Shown here piece after piece: positions 1 to 10,963 of a stretch of DNA of 64,000 nucleotides (positions are counted from its first letter, which is position 1; each line of letters opens with the position of its first letter). Where the stretch lies: positions 74,491,501 through 74,555,500 of the forward strand of contig CM075652.1 in the NCBI GenBank assembly GCA_037953625.1. Reading direction: 5' to 3'. The notes beneath the pieces were generated by a model, which was given only the letters and a program-made list of their open reading frames with translations, ran no database searches and was not told the DNA's origin. The translations under genes were made by a program, and so were the position numbers. This DNA comes from Crotalaria pallida. Taxonomy: Eukaryota; Streptophyta; Magnoliopsida; Fabales; Fabaceae.

Positions 1-1514
1 CAGCACATAAAGCACATACAAGTACATAACCTCATCATCAATAAATTCACATCCCAAATTATTTCCCTTAATTTATTTACTTATTTTCTAAGTTCAAATT
101 ATCAGCTTTATCAGTTATCCCAATGTGCAAAATCCTAAAACTAGCAACAAACTCTCAGCAAGCATTATATACATACTAGAAACTTATCCCTAAGATAAGG
201 TAACACTCACTCCTTACCTGGCGTTTCCTTAGACAGGAATCTTTTCGTGCGATAATGCCCAAACATCTCAAAGTCCAGCCCTTACGCGCAACGATAGGTT
301 CTAAGGCTCCTTCATCGTCTAATCATATTATATAAAATATAGAATCATTAAAATAACGAACTAAGGATCAATCAAACGCGATAAGAAGACGATTACTTAA
401 ACCTTGATTGAAAATATTATAAAAACATAGTTTTCCATTATACGAAATAAGTTAACAAGGTATTAAAATAGGGGTCTTTCGGTGTTCCGTAAAAGCGAAT
501 TTTAGGAATAATTCAGCAAGCTAGTAGCGGCGTTAAAATACTTGATTATAGTTCATGAGCTAAAGTTACCCAAGATTAAAATTAGCCAAAGTCTTCACAA
601 AATAGTATAGTTTCAGATTAACTTTCAAACTAACATAAGCATTAAAAATATGTTAGGGTGAAGTATTTTTAACTTCAACTCATGAAAATAAATGCTAGTA
701 TTGCTCGAAAATAACCATTCTTTATCGAAAACACTTTAACTATCAAAATCACATGTTTATCAAAAATAATTAAAAATTACCTAGCTTTAATCACTATTCG
801 AAAAGTCGAATATTTATGATACTATAAATTCAAAACTGAAAGAGAGCATTCTTTGTTCAAGAATAAGTTAAAATTGCGTTTTCTAAGTTCAATAACTACA
901 CTCCCTTTCAATTTGAATTTAAAGTCCAAGGTTTCAATCCGAATTAACGTTATGCCGAATCTATTGGGTTCCTAATTAATTGAGGTATTGTTTAGTTCAG
1001 GGACAATTCAACCTCTAGCTAAACAACAGCCCACTTACTTAGGAACTTAAAACATTTAACGAAAATACTCTTTGAAACTCATCCTTCAACATAACAGTCA
1101 ACTCAGCATTATACAATTCAGAGTAACCAATTAAAATCATTACCAATAGTATACTTAAAAATCAATACTAAATCACAATATCACTTATTTTTCCAAAATA
1201 ATATAACACTTGATAATAATTACCAATAACATTAAAATTAGTATTAGTATTAAAATTAAAACACGACATAGAGTACTTAAAAGGGTATTAGGAGTTTACC
1301 CACAAATCTGATTTTGGATCGCGGTAACGGTGACGATGACGGCGATACCGGCATCGGTTTGGTTTGAAACCGTGACAAGAGCCAACGACCAAGGCGGAGA
1401 CGGCTTCTTTCCGTGGCTGTGGCTGTCACCGGTACAAGGAGGAGGCGGCGGCGATGGCTGGATCCACCATGGCAGCAGCAAAAACATCAAAGGCCACAAC
1501 ACCCATGCGGTGGC

Positions 1515-1740
1515 TCGCGAGTTGTGGCGGCTTCGTGGCCCAACAGCGACGGCGACGACCTCCATGGGCGAGCAGCGGATTCGCGAGTCTCCCGATGGTG
1601 GTTCGCGACTCCACGACGGCGGCAGCAAGGAAAAGCAATGATGGCGACGGCACGTGCTTGGCTAGAGGGGAGTCGCGATTCGCGACTCAGAGGAGGGAGA
1701 ACACGCGCTCGGTCCATGAAAGAGGAGGTGTGGCTCGCGA
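1515..1740. repeat. Cluster of TCGCGA palindromes in the gypsy-like LTR
   Basis: Six copies of the hexamer TCGCGA start at 1515, 1581, 1603, 1673, 1680 and 1735. Several sit in a wider context such as GAGTCGCGA or ACTCGCGAG. They lie within a GC-rich block of a minus-strand LTR remnant. Function is unknown. GC richness alone could explain part of the cluster, though the repeated flanking A/G-C-T bases suggest a longer unit. Confidence 0.5.
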
Positions 1741-2060
1741 CTAGTGAAGGAGAAGAAGACAACAGCGGCGAGGACTGTGGCGGCGGCTGAGACGGCGTCG
1801 AGCGCCAGTTCCGGGAGGAGAGAGAGAGGGAATGGAGAAGGAAACAATGGGGGGGGTTTCCGCCGCCGAAGAGAAAAAGGGGAACCACTTAGGGTTTGCT
1901 CTTCCTAATGTCAACACACATACACATTTTTTTTATACTAATAATAAAATCTAACCATCATATAAATACTTATAAAAAAATCATAACAAGAAAATTTGGA
2001 AATGTTTTTTTTTTAAATTATTTAATATTGACTAGATTAATATCAAAGTAAGGAATAGAA

Positions 2061-2252
2061 CCAGTGGAGGCTGGCACAAGTGGAAGGGGCTTGTGTCCCT
2101 TAAGCATGTGATCGCGGGTTCGAGTCGTACCTGAGGCGCATGTGAATGGAGCAAGCCTTACTAGGAGCATCGCCCCCGAAAGGGCCCGACCGTGGTGCGA
2201 GGGATTAGTCGCCCAGTTGAGCGGGTGGATACCCTGGTTCATCAAAAAAAAA
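2061..2252 (+). mobile_element. tRNA-derived SINE with 16-bp target duplication
   Basis: A 192-bp short interspersed element. It has a Pol III A box (TGGCACAAGTGG, 2072-2083), a B box (GGTTCGAGTC, 2117-2126) 33 bp further on, a non-tRNA body and a terminal A tract. It is flanked by the direct repeat AAAGTAAGGAATAGAA at 2045-2060 and 2253-2268; the first A residues of the right copy are ambiguous with the tail. The element sits inside the gypsy-like LTR remnant, so it is younger than that LTR. It encodes no protein and would depend on LINE reverse transcriptase for mobility. I do not assign a named family. Confidence 0.88.
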
Positions 2253-2465
2253 AAAGTAAGGAATAGAAAGTATATATATTCTTTTTGAATAGGGTAATTG
2301 CTTTTTAAATGAATTTACTTTAAAGTATATAAATAAAATAGTCCAAATAGAAATAATATAAGGCACTTTATGAAAATACCCAATGCTTTAATAATTATTT
2401 ACAAGAATTAATCTTTTAATTTGATAAAACTCAATTTATAATACAAAAGAAAATCAGGATGTTAC

Positions 2466-5400
2466 ATTCAATGACCATGAAACTTGGTCACTGTTTTTGA
2501 AATGCTAAATGTAGTGCTTAGGAATTTTTATGTGATTTGTGGAGTTGGTTTGCTAATTGTATTAGAATCATTTTTGTAAAAACGATTTTGGAAAAATAAG
2601 CTTTTTGGAGAAGATGTGAGCTGAGCTTTTGAACTTAACATATTTAAAATGACTTGGAATTTTTATGACAGCTTCTTAAACATGTCTCAAAGTTTTCTGT
2701 AAATTTTGAAGAAATTTGGAGTTGATTTGATAATTTTTATAAAAGCAAAACTGTGAACCGAATGGTTCAGGATTTTCAGACTTAGTGACAAATTTAATTA
2801 TAAAAATGTGACTTAAACAACTCAAAATAATCTGAAATTTTTATGAGATGTTCTAGACTGTATGGGGAAATTTCATACCAATTTTTATGCGATTCCGATT
2901 TGATTTACTATTTTTAATTAGGACATCTTAGCCTCAAGTCAGCAACAGACTGCTTGGATTTAAAGGCAAAATTTGATTTGAAACTTAGGCTCTGGATGTT
3001 TAAATGACCTGAAAATTTTATATGTTGAACTTTGATATATGTGCATGAGTTCTGTAAATTTTGGGATTTAAATGAATTGATTTGATCTGGTTTTTAGTTT
3101 TGTCTTTTTTGTTTTATCCGTAGTCAAATTAATGCTCGACTTGAAACTTTATGGACATGTATGAATTTTGTACATTATTTTGTGAATTAGATGAACTTGT
3201 ATAATGATCATGATGCCTTGAAATAATTGAATAAGTGATTGTTCGATGATATGTTTAGGTTATGCATGAATTAGTTTGCAAGGCAGTTGTTTACGGTGTT
3301 GTATTTGATCTTTGAAGTTAATTGATTTTTGAAAAGAGTTTGTTTAGTTGAAAATAGATAATTGAGTGTGGTTTCTGCCCTATTTGATTTCATCATGTTA
3401 TGAAAAACAAATTATTTTGAGTGTTTATTTTAAAGAAAAGTGTTAAGGGATTTAAGATGCGATTTTACAGAGTTTTCGGATTTTTCCGAAAACATGATTT
3501 TGAGAGGTTTCCTTGCTGTCCAGCAATGGTTTAAATTGTGTATCACTTATAAAAATGTTTTCAATTGATGTGAAGATTGAATTTTTAAGGGTATTCGATT
3601 TAAGGAAAATTCGGATTGAAAAAAAAAACGATGTTTTTTGACATTTTTGGATTCGGCTAGTTGGCTGCCCGGAATGGGCCAGCAACTAAAGTATTTCTTT
3701 AAAATGTTTTACTAATTGTTTTGGAATGATTTTGAGGTATTAAATTGCATTCGAAAGTTGGACTTGATTTGAGAAAGTAAAAGTTTTCTTTTACGATTTA
3801 GCAAACAAGGAATAAATCGGGTTTTTAGAAAATGATTTGATGTTAAACATGAATGTTAGTTGAGTAACCTTGTATTAACTATGTATTTTGTTTTAAGCAA
3901 AAGGTTAGCAAGTTGGAATTTTGGAGCTGCTGTCAACTGGAAGGACTCGCATCGGTTTCTGACAGATATTTGCTGGAATTAAGGTGAAAGAGGGACTTTC
4001 CCCAAACACTGTGGTATTTAGGTAAATATTAAGACATTCCGCATCATCTCAAAAATCGAAACCTAGTGGTCTCTGGGTCAGTAGTATCGTGGCAAATTGT
4101 TTGTGTGTGTGTGGCCACGTATACGAAGGGGACTAGGACCACGCACCTTATGATGCATGATTATATTAATGTGAATATGCCATGATGATATGATTGCTTT
4201 TATTCTTATGCATGATGAATATTTTATATATGATGATGTCAATGTTGGAACCATGTGAGATGAATGAATGATTAATCCCTAATGGCAAGTAAGTGAGGCA
4301 ATGGAAATTATGAAAAGAAATAATGATGCTGATGAGAATAATGCGATGATATTTAATTAAGTGATGAAAAGAAAAATATTTTGAATAATGATGCGATGTG
4401 TTGACAAGTCTTGGAAATTGTGGAAGTGAAAGTGCAAGGAAAGAAATGATAAGACCCGTATGATCGGAATCTGACATGCGAACGTGATGAGCGCGAAAGA
4501 ACTAGCGTAATGGGTACCTGCTCGAGGAACTCTTCAAGGTGTACGATTGACGTGACGTGTTTGCCGGGTTGAGGAGCTCCCCGACGTGATCAATGATCGT
4601 GACAACTTCGGAACATCAAGAAAGCGTTAATGCGAAAGATTCGATTAGAGGTCGAGGTTCACCGAAGGAATGGACAAGGGTGACTCGTCCGAACCTAGGA
4701 TTAATAAAATATTAATAAGACTTTAAAAGACATTGAATAACGCGGCGAGTTGAGTGTGAAGTAGTGGAGAGGAAGATACCCTATTTATCTGCGAATACTC
4801 AGGTGAATGATTGTGATAGGGGAGGGTGATGATGGTGAAACGTCAAGTAACCTAGAGTGCTTTTCTAGGCAGAACGAGTCTATAAGTGATCGGGGATTAA
4901 TACCCAAGGGATTGTAGAATGTTTTGCACCCGGAACTAGGAAAGTAATGTCGCCCCCTTGATCAACTTTGGAACAGTGAGAGGGAACCTGAACGAGGCGG
5001 GCAGTCGATTGGTATTGGGCCCTTACGATGTCGCGTAAAATGTTAATTGTCATGAGGCCGGCCTGTGCGGTTGTGGCTTTGACAAATACGTATGTTTTTG
5101 GATTTCTCGGCTGTTCGACCTGCATGGGTTAAGGTTCCTGTACTCCTATTTGCTTCCGACTAGGCTTGGGAGGATTGGAGGAGATGTATGTGTGCTAACT
5201 AACTCCTCGATGACATTTCTTTAATTTCCCCTGTCATCGTTGGATGCGCTTTGATAAGACTTGATAAAGAAAAATGAAATTATTAAAAGGATCGATAGAA
5301 TAAGAGACTAAAATACAGTGCGAATTGTTGAGAAAGGAAAATGGAAAAGTGCAAGTGGTGAGAAAGTACGGATAAGACTAAGGACATAACATTGTTATGA

Positions 5401-5571
5401 TTATGAGATGTGATGTGGCATTGCAAAATGAATAACGAAAGAGATGAACGAAGAAGAGAGAGAATGATATGATTGAAGTATCCCTGTACAATGATAATGA
5501 CGTTGATGTTGATAATGATGATGGGGTGAATTATGTTGTGTAATTTGTTGTTTGATATATATATATATATA
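2466..5571. other. AT-rich retroelement-like sequence without genes
   Basis: No coding region is supported here. The left part is T-rich with long runs of 'ttttgaaa' type. From about 3940 to 5250 the composition changes to a mixed sequence that looks like the R/U5 part of a plus-strand gypsy LTR, with an 'aattaaggtgaaag' motif near 3978. A purine-rich stretch follows up to about 5520, ending in a TA dinucleotide run at 5555-5571. I could not find paired LTR ends, a primer binding site or a target duplication, so the element assignment is tentative. Confidence 0.3.
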
Positions 5572-5604
5572 CTAGCGTGTCGACAGGCACTCCCGTGCCT
5601 GTCG
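5572..5604 (-). mobile_element. Helitron 3' terminus, minus strand (rest not delimited)
   Basis: On the minus strand this reads as a perfect 10-bp hairpin stem with a 4-nt loop (arms 5581-5590 and 5595-5604), five bases, then CTAG (5572-5575) followed by T of the target. That is the Helitron 3' signature: hairpin, CTRR, insertion between A and T. The body must extend to the right, from 5605. I could not locate its TC-start 5' end; it may lie beyond the LINE insertion at 6117-20425 or be lost. No gene of this Helitron is recognised. Confidence 0.62.
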
Positions 5605-6097
5605 CCCCGCATTCCCATTGCCGTAGAGTTATTTATAGTAGAATTATGTATTGAAAAATCGGTCTTTATAAATGTAATTTATATATTAAAGATGTTCCAT
5701 TTTCGTGTAATTAGTTATCAATAATTGTATGCATTCTTATTTGTCATGCTCCATAATATAGATTCATAAATTTCAACGTAATTAAAAATGCATGGTTATT
5801 TTGTTTTTCTCCAATTTAATTTCCCTTAAATTTAATAAGTTTGTCTAGGGAGTAACTTGGTGACCAAGTTCAGAATTTTTTAAGTCCCTAAAACTAATGA
5901 GAACCTAGTTGTTTGCAATGATCAATAAATGCTTAAACAAAAACCATGAAAGAAATTCAAATAATACTTGCTCCCAAAGTAAAAAAAATAAAAAATCTAC
6001 ATCCTTCCTACTACTCCTATGCAGCCGTCCAACAACTTGGAGAAGGGGTAAGAATTTTCCAACTTTACATTAAATGCACACCTCACTTTTAAACAAT
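5605..6097. other. Non-coding interval, probable Helitron interior
   Basis: AT-rich, no coding potential and no internal repeats of note. By position it should belong to the minus-strand Helitron that ends at 5572. It is also the left flank of the LINE target site duplication at 6098-6116. Confidence 0.35.
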
Positions 6098-6116
6098 GAA
6101 AAATCAAATTAAATAA
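6098..6116 (+). repeat. LINE target site duplication, left copy
   Basis: The 19-bp direct repeat GAAAAATCAAATTAAATAA is identical to 20426-20444. It lies immediately left of the LINE 5' leader. Confidence 0.85.
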
Positions 6117-7017
6117 AAAAAACAAGGGTTTGACTTGGTTGACTTTTCTCTCTTCCCTCTCCCAGGCCTAGGTTTCTCCTAGGTTCTGTTGGAAAACAAG
6201 CGGGTAGTACTATTCCCTATAAAGGAGGTGAATAGGCAAAGAGTACGAATCTTCACCAATTAAAAATTTATCGCTTACTAAGGCCTTTAAAATAATCAGA
6301 GTAAAAACATATAAAACGCATATACTTAAATATATGAAAATTAAGCGCGCGGAATTGTAAAGAGATAATGAAAGAGAAGCGAACACAAGGATTTTATCCT
6401 GGTTCACATTAGTGTGTTAACGAACACTAATGCTACATCCAGTCCTCCCTCTCTGAGATAGGAGATTTGCTTCACTATGAACAAGAATTTTAAGTACAAG
6501 TAATGTGTAAGAGAAAACTTTTCTCTTAGACTTGTCCCTCCAAAGAACCTCTTTGGAACTTGTGTCTTCGTAAACAATTCCTCGAACCACAGCGAACCTT
6601 GTGCTTGAAGAAACCTTCTTCAATTCCACTTGAAACCTTCAAGTATACTTGATGAAAACCTTTCACCAATTTGCGTTTGTCAAAGTCTTGTTGTTGGCAC
6701 TTTACACCTTGTTGTGCGGATGAACAACTCCAATGAAAAGCAATGATCTTTGCACCTTTTTGTGTGGATAAGCAACTTTTTTAAGAACACTAACTATTAG
6801 ATCAGAATCTAGAAGAATAAGAATGAATGCAAGTGTAATCAAAGTGGGTATTTGTGAAAATTCAATGCAACACTTGAATGTTCTTCTTGATCATATGTGA
6901 AAATGCAATTGATTCATGAAGAACACTTGAGAATTCTGTAAAACGTGTTTAAGAGAATGTCCAGAAGTGTTAGAAGGTTGTAAGAACGTTATCTCATGTT
7001 TTGAAATCGTTTGGAAC

Positions 7018-7043
7018 ATATATATATATATATATATATATAT
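7018..7043 (-). promoter_or_regulatory. TA-rich TATA-like run in the copia LTR
   Basis: An uninterrupted TA dinucleotide run. On the minus strand it follows the palindrome array by 47 bp, the place expected for the LTR core promoter. It may equally be only a microsatellite. Confidence 0.45.
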
Positions 7044-7089
7044 CAGTTAGGACAGCAAACGGCTATGTTTATGACAGTTTTAACTGTTT

Positions 7090-7234
7090 GTATCCGGATA
7101 CTTTTGAAAGTATTCGGATACATCGTGTTTGATTTCAAAAATTTGACTGTTGTTTTAACGAAGTATCCAGATACTTTCAGATGTATCCGGATACTTTTCA
7201 AATGTATCCGGATACTTTCAGATGTATCCAGATA
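7090..7234. repeat. 20-bp phased array of the palindrome GTATCCGGATAC
   Basis: Six units start at 7090, 7110, 7163, 7183, 7203 and 7223. Three are the exact 12-bp palindrome and three differ at one base (GTATTCGGATAC or GTATCCAGATAC). Neighbouring starts are exactly 20 bp apart except for one 53-bp gap. The array lies in the U3 part of a minus-strand copia LTR, upstream of a TA-rich TATA-like run. Confidence 0.9.
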
Positions 7235-7896
7235 CTTTCGTTCAAAATTTCCAAAAACAACATTTTTACTTGTTAACACTTATAGTATTATATTTAAAAC
7301 ATTTTCTTCACTTCCAAAACACTTTAATTTATTAGAAAAATATTTTCAAATTATTTTATCAATATTTTTCTTATATTTATAAAATCACATATTTTTCTTT
7401 TAATTTTGAAAAGCACCCACTTATGATTATACTTAGCATGCATGCCATATCTTTTAGATTATGATTAGTTTTTCTTAACTTAGACTCTAAGCATTATGCA
7501 TCTAGGGGACTTAATAAAGAATACATAATACATTACATTACAATAAGAACCCCTTTGTTGACTTTCTTGAGCCTTAAGTTGAGTTGTGAACTTTTGCCTT
7601 GACTTGCACTTTGTAATCATCAAAACTACCTATGCTTAGGCATTTTCTCAACAATCTCCTCCTTTTTGATGATGACGAACATTGTTGATTTGTGCTCCCC
7701 CTTAGTATGTGCATTAGATAATTAGATAATAATAAGAAGCTTCAATCAACCTGCAAAAGTCAACAACATACCTTCTCCCCCTTTTGGCATAATCAAAAAG
7801 AGAGTTATATAAATAGGCAAGAAAATTATAAACTTTCTCCCCTTAAAATTTGAACTCACTCCCCCTTAATGTTAAGCCAAAAATACCTTGCATGTT

Positions 7897-9621
7897 TTAG
7901 GTAACTTGGGTACCTAATTGATTAGCATTAGGATCAAACCCTTTCTTAATCCATACAAATAAGCCATTTGGAATACCTTTAAGTTTAATATTACAAGTAT
8001 TTGAAGTATGCCCGAAAATTACACAATAATGGCAAGTTGGTGTTTTAGAGTAATTGACATTTGAAAATGATACCAACTTGTTGTAATTGCAGTTTTTGGG
8101 TTTTTGATATCCCAAATCAGTCTTATTTGCATTTTCTCTTTGATTGGCAATTAAATTATTTAAGTTCATATCACCTTTAGTGAAACTTGCAAGTTTAGCT
8201 TTTAAATCGTGTACTTCCTTTTCAAATTGCTTGCAACTTACACATTCGGCGATGGGATTATCCTTTAGTTCACAATTACAGAAAGCATTTGAATAAATAA
8301 GATCAAGAGTCTCATTTTGGAGTTGAAGTTCATCAATAAATTTTTGCATTTCTAAAATTTTTGCTTCATGCTCCAAGATAATCCTCTTGCTTTCAATGTT
8401 TATTTTAGCTAGCTTCCTTAATTCCTTATACATTTCTACATAAGATTCATATAGTTCATTATAAGTTGAATTTTCAGAATCAGAGTCGGAGTCAGAATAT
8501 GTTACCAGTTTGTAATCCTTTGGCTCAGATTGTTCTACGCTTGATGAAGTTTCTTCATCAAATCTTCCCATTAAGCACAAGTGATTAACCAATTCCTCCT
8601 CATCTGAACTACTAGCATCTTGCTTCTCTGAATTTTCAGGCAAATCCCATACAATGTAAGCCTTCTTGGATTTGAATCCTTTGCTTGCCTTTTTGTCATT
8701 CTCTTTTCTCTTGAGATATGCAGCACATTCAAATTTCATGTGACCCGTATTACCACATTCGTGACATTGAATTTTGTCCTTTGGAGACTTTCTTCTAGAA
8801 GTTCTTTCCTTTAGATATTTCTTATTTCTTCGGGTAAGGAACTTGTTGTATTTATTAACTAAAAGCTCCATGGCCTCATCGTCGATATCGGAATCTGAAT
8901 TTTCATCATTGGATAACTCTTCAAGAGTCTGCAGCATCTTGAATGAAACCCTATCATTTTTGCACATGTCCGAATCTTCATGCATTTTTAGCCTTCCCAA
9001 TTCCATTTCGTGCTCTTGCAGTTTTCCGAACAAAGTGGCTAGGTCCATATCACTTAGATCTTTTGACTCCATTATTGCTGTAACCTTTGGCTGCCACTGT
9101 CTGTCTAAACATCTCAAAACTTTGTTAATAATTTCACCATCAATAAAAGTTTTGCCAAGAGCAAGTAAATGATTTATAATATGTGTAAACCGTTTTTGCA
9201 TATTCGAAATTGGTTCATTGGGAAACATTCTAAACGGTTCATATTCATGCATAAGGGCATTTAATCTAGCCCTTTTGACTTCACTAGTACCTTCATGAGT
9301 CACTTGTAAAGTGTCCCACATCTGTTTGGCACTAGTACATTGAGAGACCCTAAAGAATTCGTCATATGAGAGAGCGGATGTAATGATATTTTTTCCTTTC
9401 AAATCATAACTTACTTTTTTCTTATCATCATCATTCCAACTCCCCTTGGGCTTATCAAGGACAGAGTCATTAACCTTATGTTGTGGTACAAAAGGGCCAT
9501 TTTCTATAGCATTCCAAATTTCTACATCTATTGCTTCAATGAAGATTTTCATCCTAACCTTCCAATAGGTGTAACCTTCGCCCGAAAACATAGGGGGGCG
9601 ATTAATGGAAGAACCTTCACC
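7897..9621 (-). pseudogene. gag: SIRE-like copia gag, 5'-truncated
   Basis: Capsid/nucleocapsid polyprotein of a Ty1/copia SIRE-lineage element, which packages element RNA in cytoplasmic particles. The reading frame shows the family start region (GEGSSINRPPMFSGEGYTYW), the conserved capsid block around QMWDTLQVTHEGTSEVKRAR, a first zinc knuckle (CHECGNTGHMKFEC), a Ser/Asp/Glu-rich acidic linker, a coiled-coil stretch and a second zinc knuckle (CHYCVIFGHTSNTC). The frame is open over this range. Its native N-terminus is lost: to the right of 9625 the open frame runs into LINE sequence on the opposite strand, so the apparent first 50 residues are not gag. No pol follows. Confidence 0.85.
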
Positions 9622-9625
9622 ACAA

Positions 9626-10963
9626 AAGGGAAGAAGAGGGAAAGGCCCCCTAAGTCTCCTTCTCCTCCTTCTCCTTCTGTTCAGCATGACAAAGGCCCTC
9701 ATGTTTTTGACTTGTCGCAGCTTAATGAAGAGGATTTGGCAACTATTGATGCCTTGACGCCGAAGCAACTAGAATCTCTGGTGCATGGAATTGATCTGAT
9801 CCGTGAGAGACTCAACAAGCAAGGGAAACCTGTTATTCAATCAGAACAAATGGGTGACAAACAACAAGAATCTGAAAGTAATGAGAATACTCATAGCCAT
9901 CAACCAGAAAAAGAAGTATCAGAGAAGGAACAGGTACCCAAACTTAATGTGTGGGATAAGTTTGATATATCGAAGCTTCGAAACGCAGGGGGCAAGTTAA
10001 GCTTTCATCAGCCTGTTTTAAAAGATGGGGTGGCTTTGAAAAAAATTGACCCTTCTGATGTTGAAGAAGAGGTAAGATATTGGCAAAACTCCCTGGTATG
10101 TTATGTTTTAGGGGCTAACCCTCCTTATCCGGTGCTAAGTGGGTTTATTAAAAAGGTGTGGGGTGAGTATGGTATTGACAAGATACTGATGAATTCAGAT
10201 GGCACTCTTGTTGTGAGATTTAACTCTATTGAGGGCAGGAATAATGTTCTGGAAGTGGGGGTGTTTCACTTTGATAAAAAAACCCCTAATAATAGCACCA
10301 TGGACAGGTAGACCTGTTACAAAGAGTTTTCTAGACAGAGTTCCCATATGGGTCCAGTTACCTAATTTAAATTTGAAGTTTTGGGGTTCCTTTGCTCTTA
10401 GCAAAATCTCTAGTTTGATTGGTACTCCGATTATGGCTGATAAGGTGACAGAGGATAGAAATAGAATCAGCTATGCAAGAGTACTTGTGGAAGTGGATTC
10501 TGCCATTCTTCCTGAGGAGGTACATTTTGAAGATGATAAAGGTAATATCGTTTCCCAAAAAGTTCAGTATGAATGGAAACCCACCTTATGCTCGAAATGT
10601 TCATGTTATGGCCATGATGGCAAAATGTGTAGGAAGGGGGTTGCCAACAAAGGTAAGCAGATTTGGGTTGAAAAAAATAAACCTTCCCAAGAGGATATGC
10701 AGCATCTGGATGAGGCTCTAAAACTGAAAAGTAACATTGAGAATGGAACTATTCTAGAGAAGAATGTAACCAGGGCATTTGTGGAGGCTGAAGAGGTGAT
10801 TAATGCTCTTTCAAAAGAGAAGGCTCTGGAAGTATCAGATGCAACAACAGAGGGCCAAGATGAGGAAGGAAAAGAGGGTTGGACCCCTGTCACCACCAGA
10901 AGTAAGGCTCAGCAAAGGGCTATTATGATAAGAGGGGAGTCTTCTCATCCTCCACATGGATAG
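9626..10963 (+). pseudogene. LINE ORF1: DUF4283-like RNA-binding protein with zinc knuckle
   Basis: ORF1 of a plant L1 element, the nucleic-acid-binding partner of ORF2. It shows a DUF4283-like region (FDISKLRNAGGKLSFHQPVL, then RYWQNSLVCYVLGANPP) and a CCHC knuckle (CSKCSCYGHDGKMC), followed by an acidic C-terminus ending HPPHG. The frame changes near 10280-10290, in an A-run before 'cccctaat', so two overlapping open frames (to 10311 and from 10229) together cover the protein. The start is lost at the junction with the copia remnant. The stop overlaps the ORF2 start codon by 8 bp (ATG at 10956), the tight arrangement expected of a bicistronic LINE. Confidence 0.82.

Larger units (their letters stand above)
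1..2465 (-). mobile_element. Ty3/gypsy-like LTR remnant, minus strand
   Basis: Read on the minus strand, the sequence starts at 2465 with TGTAACATCCTGATTTTC, a start typical of plant gypsy LTRs, and runs to the window edge. It contains an 'aaaccctaa'-type leader motif near 1890, a GC-rich block (1300-1860) and a splice-donor-like GGTAAG near 215. A similar start and a similar GGTAAG-containing region occur on the plus strand at 61374 and 62220, which suggests a related family. No gag or pol is visible. The long overlapping ORFs in 1296-1888 on both strands reflect GC content and are not credible genes. The left boundary and the second LTR lie outside the window. The identification rests on terminal motifs only. 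Confidence 0.42.
6187..7653 (-). repeat. LTR of the minus-strand copia remnant
   Basis: The LTR is about 1467 bp. On the minus strand it starts TGTTGAGAAAATGCC at 7653 and ends TTTTCCAACA at 6187. It contains the phased GTATCCGGATAC cluster (7090-7234) and, 47 bp downstream of the cluster in the direction of transcription, a long TA run (7018-7043) that can serve as a TATA element. Only this LTR of the element is present. Confidence 0.78.
6187..9625 (-). mobile_element. SIRE-like copia remnant: 3' LTR plus gag, pol missing
   Basis: A minus-strand element related in sequence and layout to the two SIRE-like copies at 21746-41649. It keeps its 3' LTR (6187-7653), a polypurine tract on the minus strand (AAAAAGGAGGAGAT, just right of 7653), about 240 bp of the purine-rich pre-LTR region and a gag gene (7897-9621). 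Protease, integrase, reverse transcriptase and RNase H are absent: gag is followed almost at once by the pre-LTR region. The 5' LTR and primer binding site are also missing, cut off at the junction with LINE ORF1 at 9625/9626. The pol loss may have happened before insertion (a gag-only non-autonomous form) or afterwards. Confidence 0.8.

Noticed and set aside
1296..1888. Several long overlapping ORFs on both strands (up to 133 aa)
   Set aside because: GC-rich block inside an LTR-like sequence. The frames overlap on both strands, show low-complexity Arg/Ala/Pro content and have no domain.
2072..2126. tRNA gene
   Set aside because: A and B boxes belong to a SINE with a tail and target duplication. 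No complete cloverleaf is apparent.
9622..9768. N-terminal extension of the minus-strand gag protein
   Set aside because: It is antisense LINE ORF1 sequence joined by a deletion; intact gag proteins here start with a GGEG-type motif instead.
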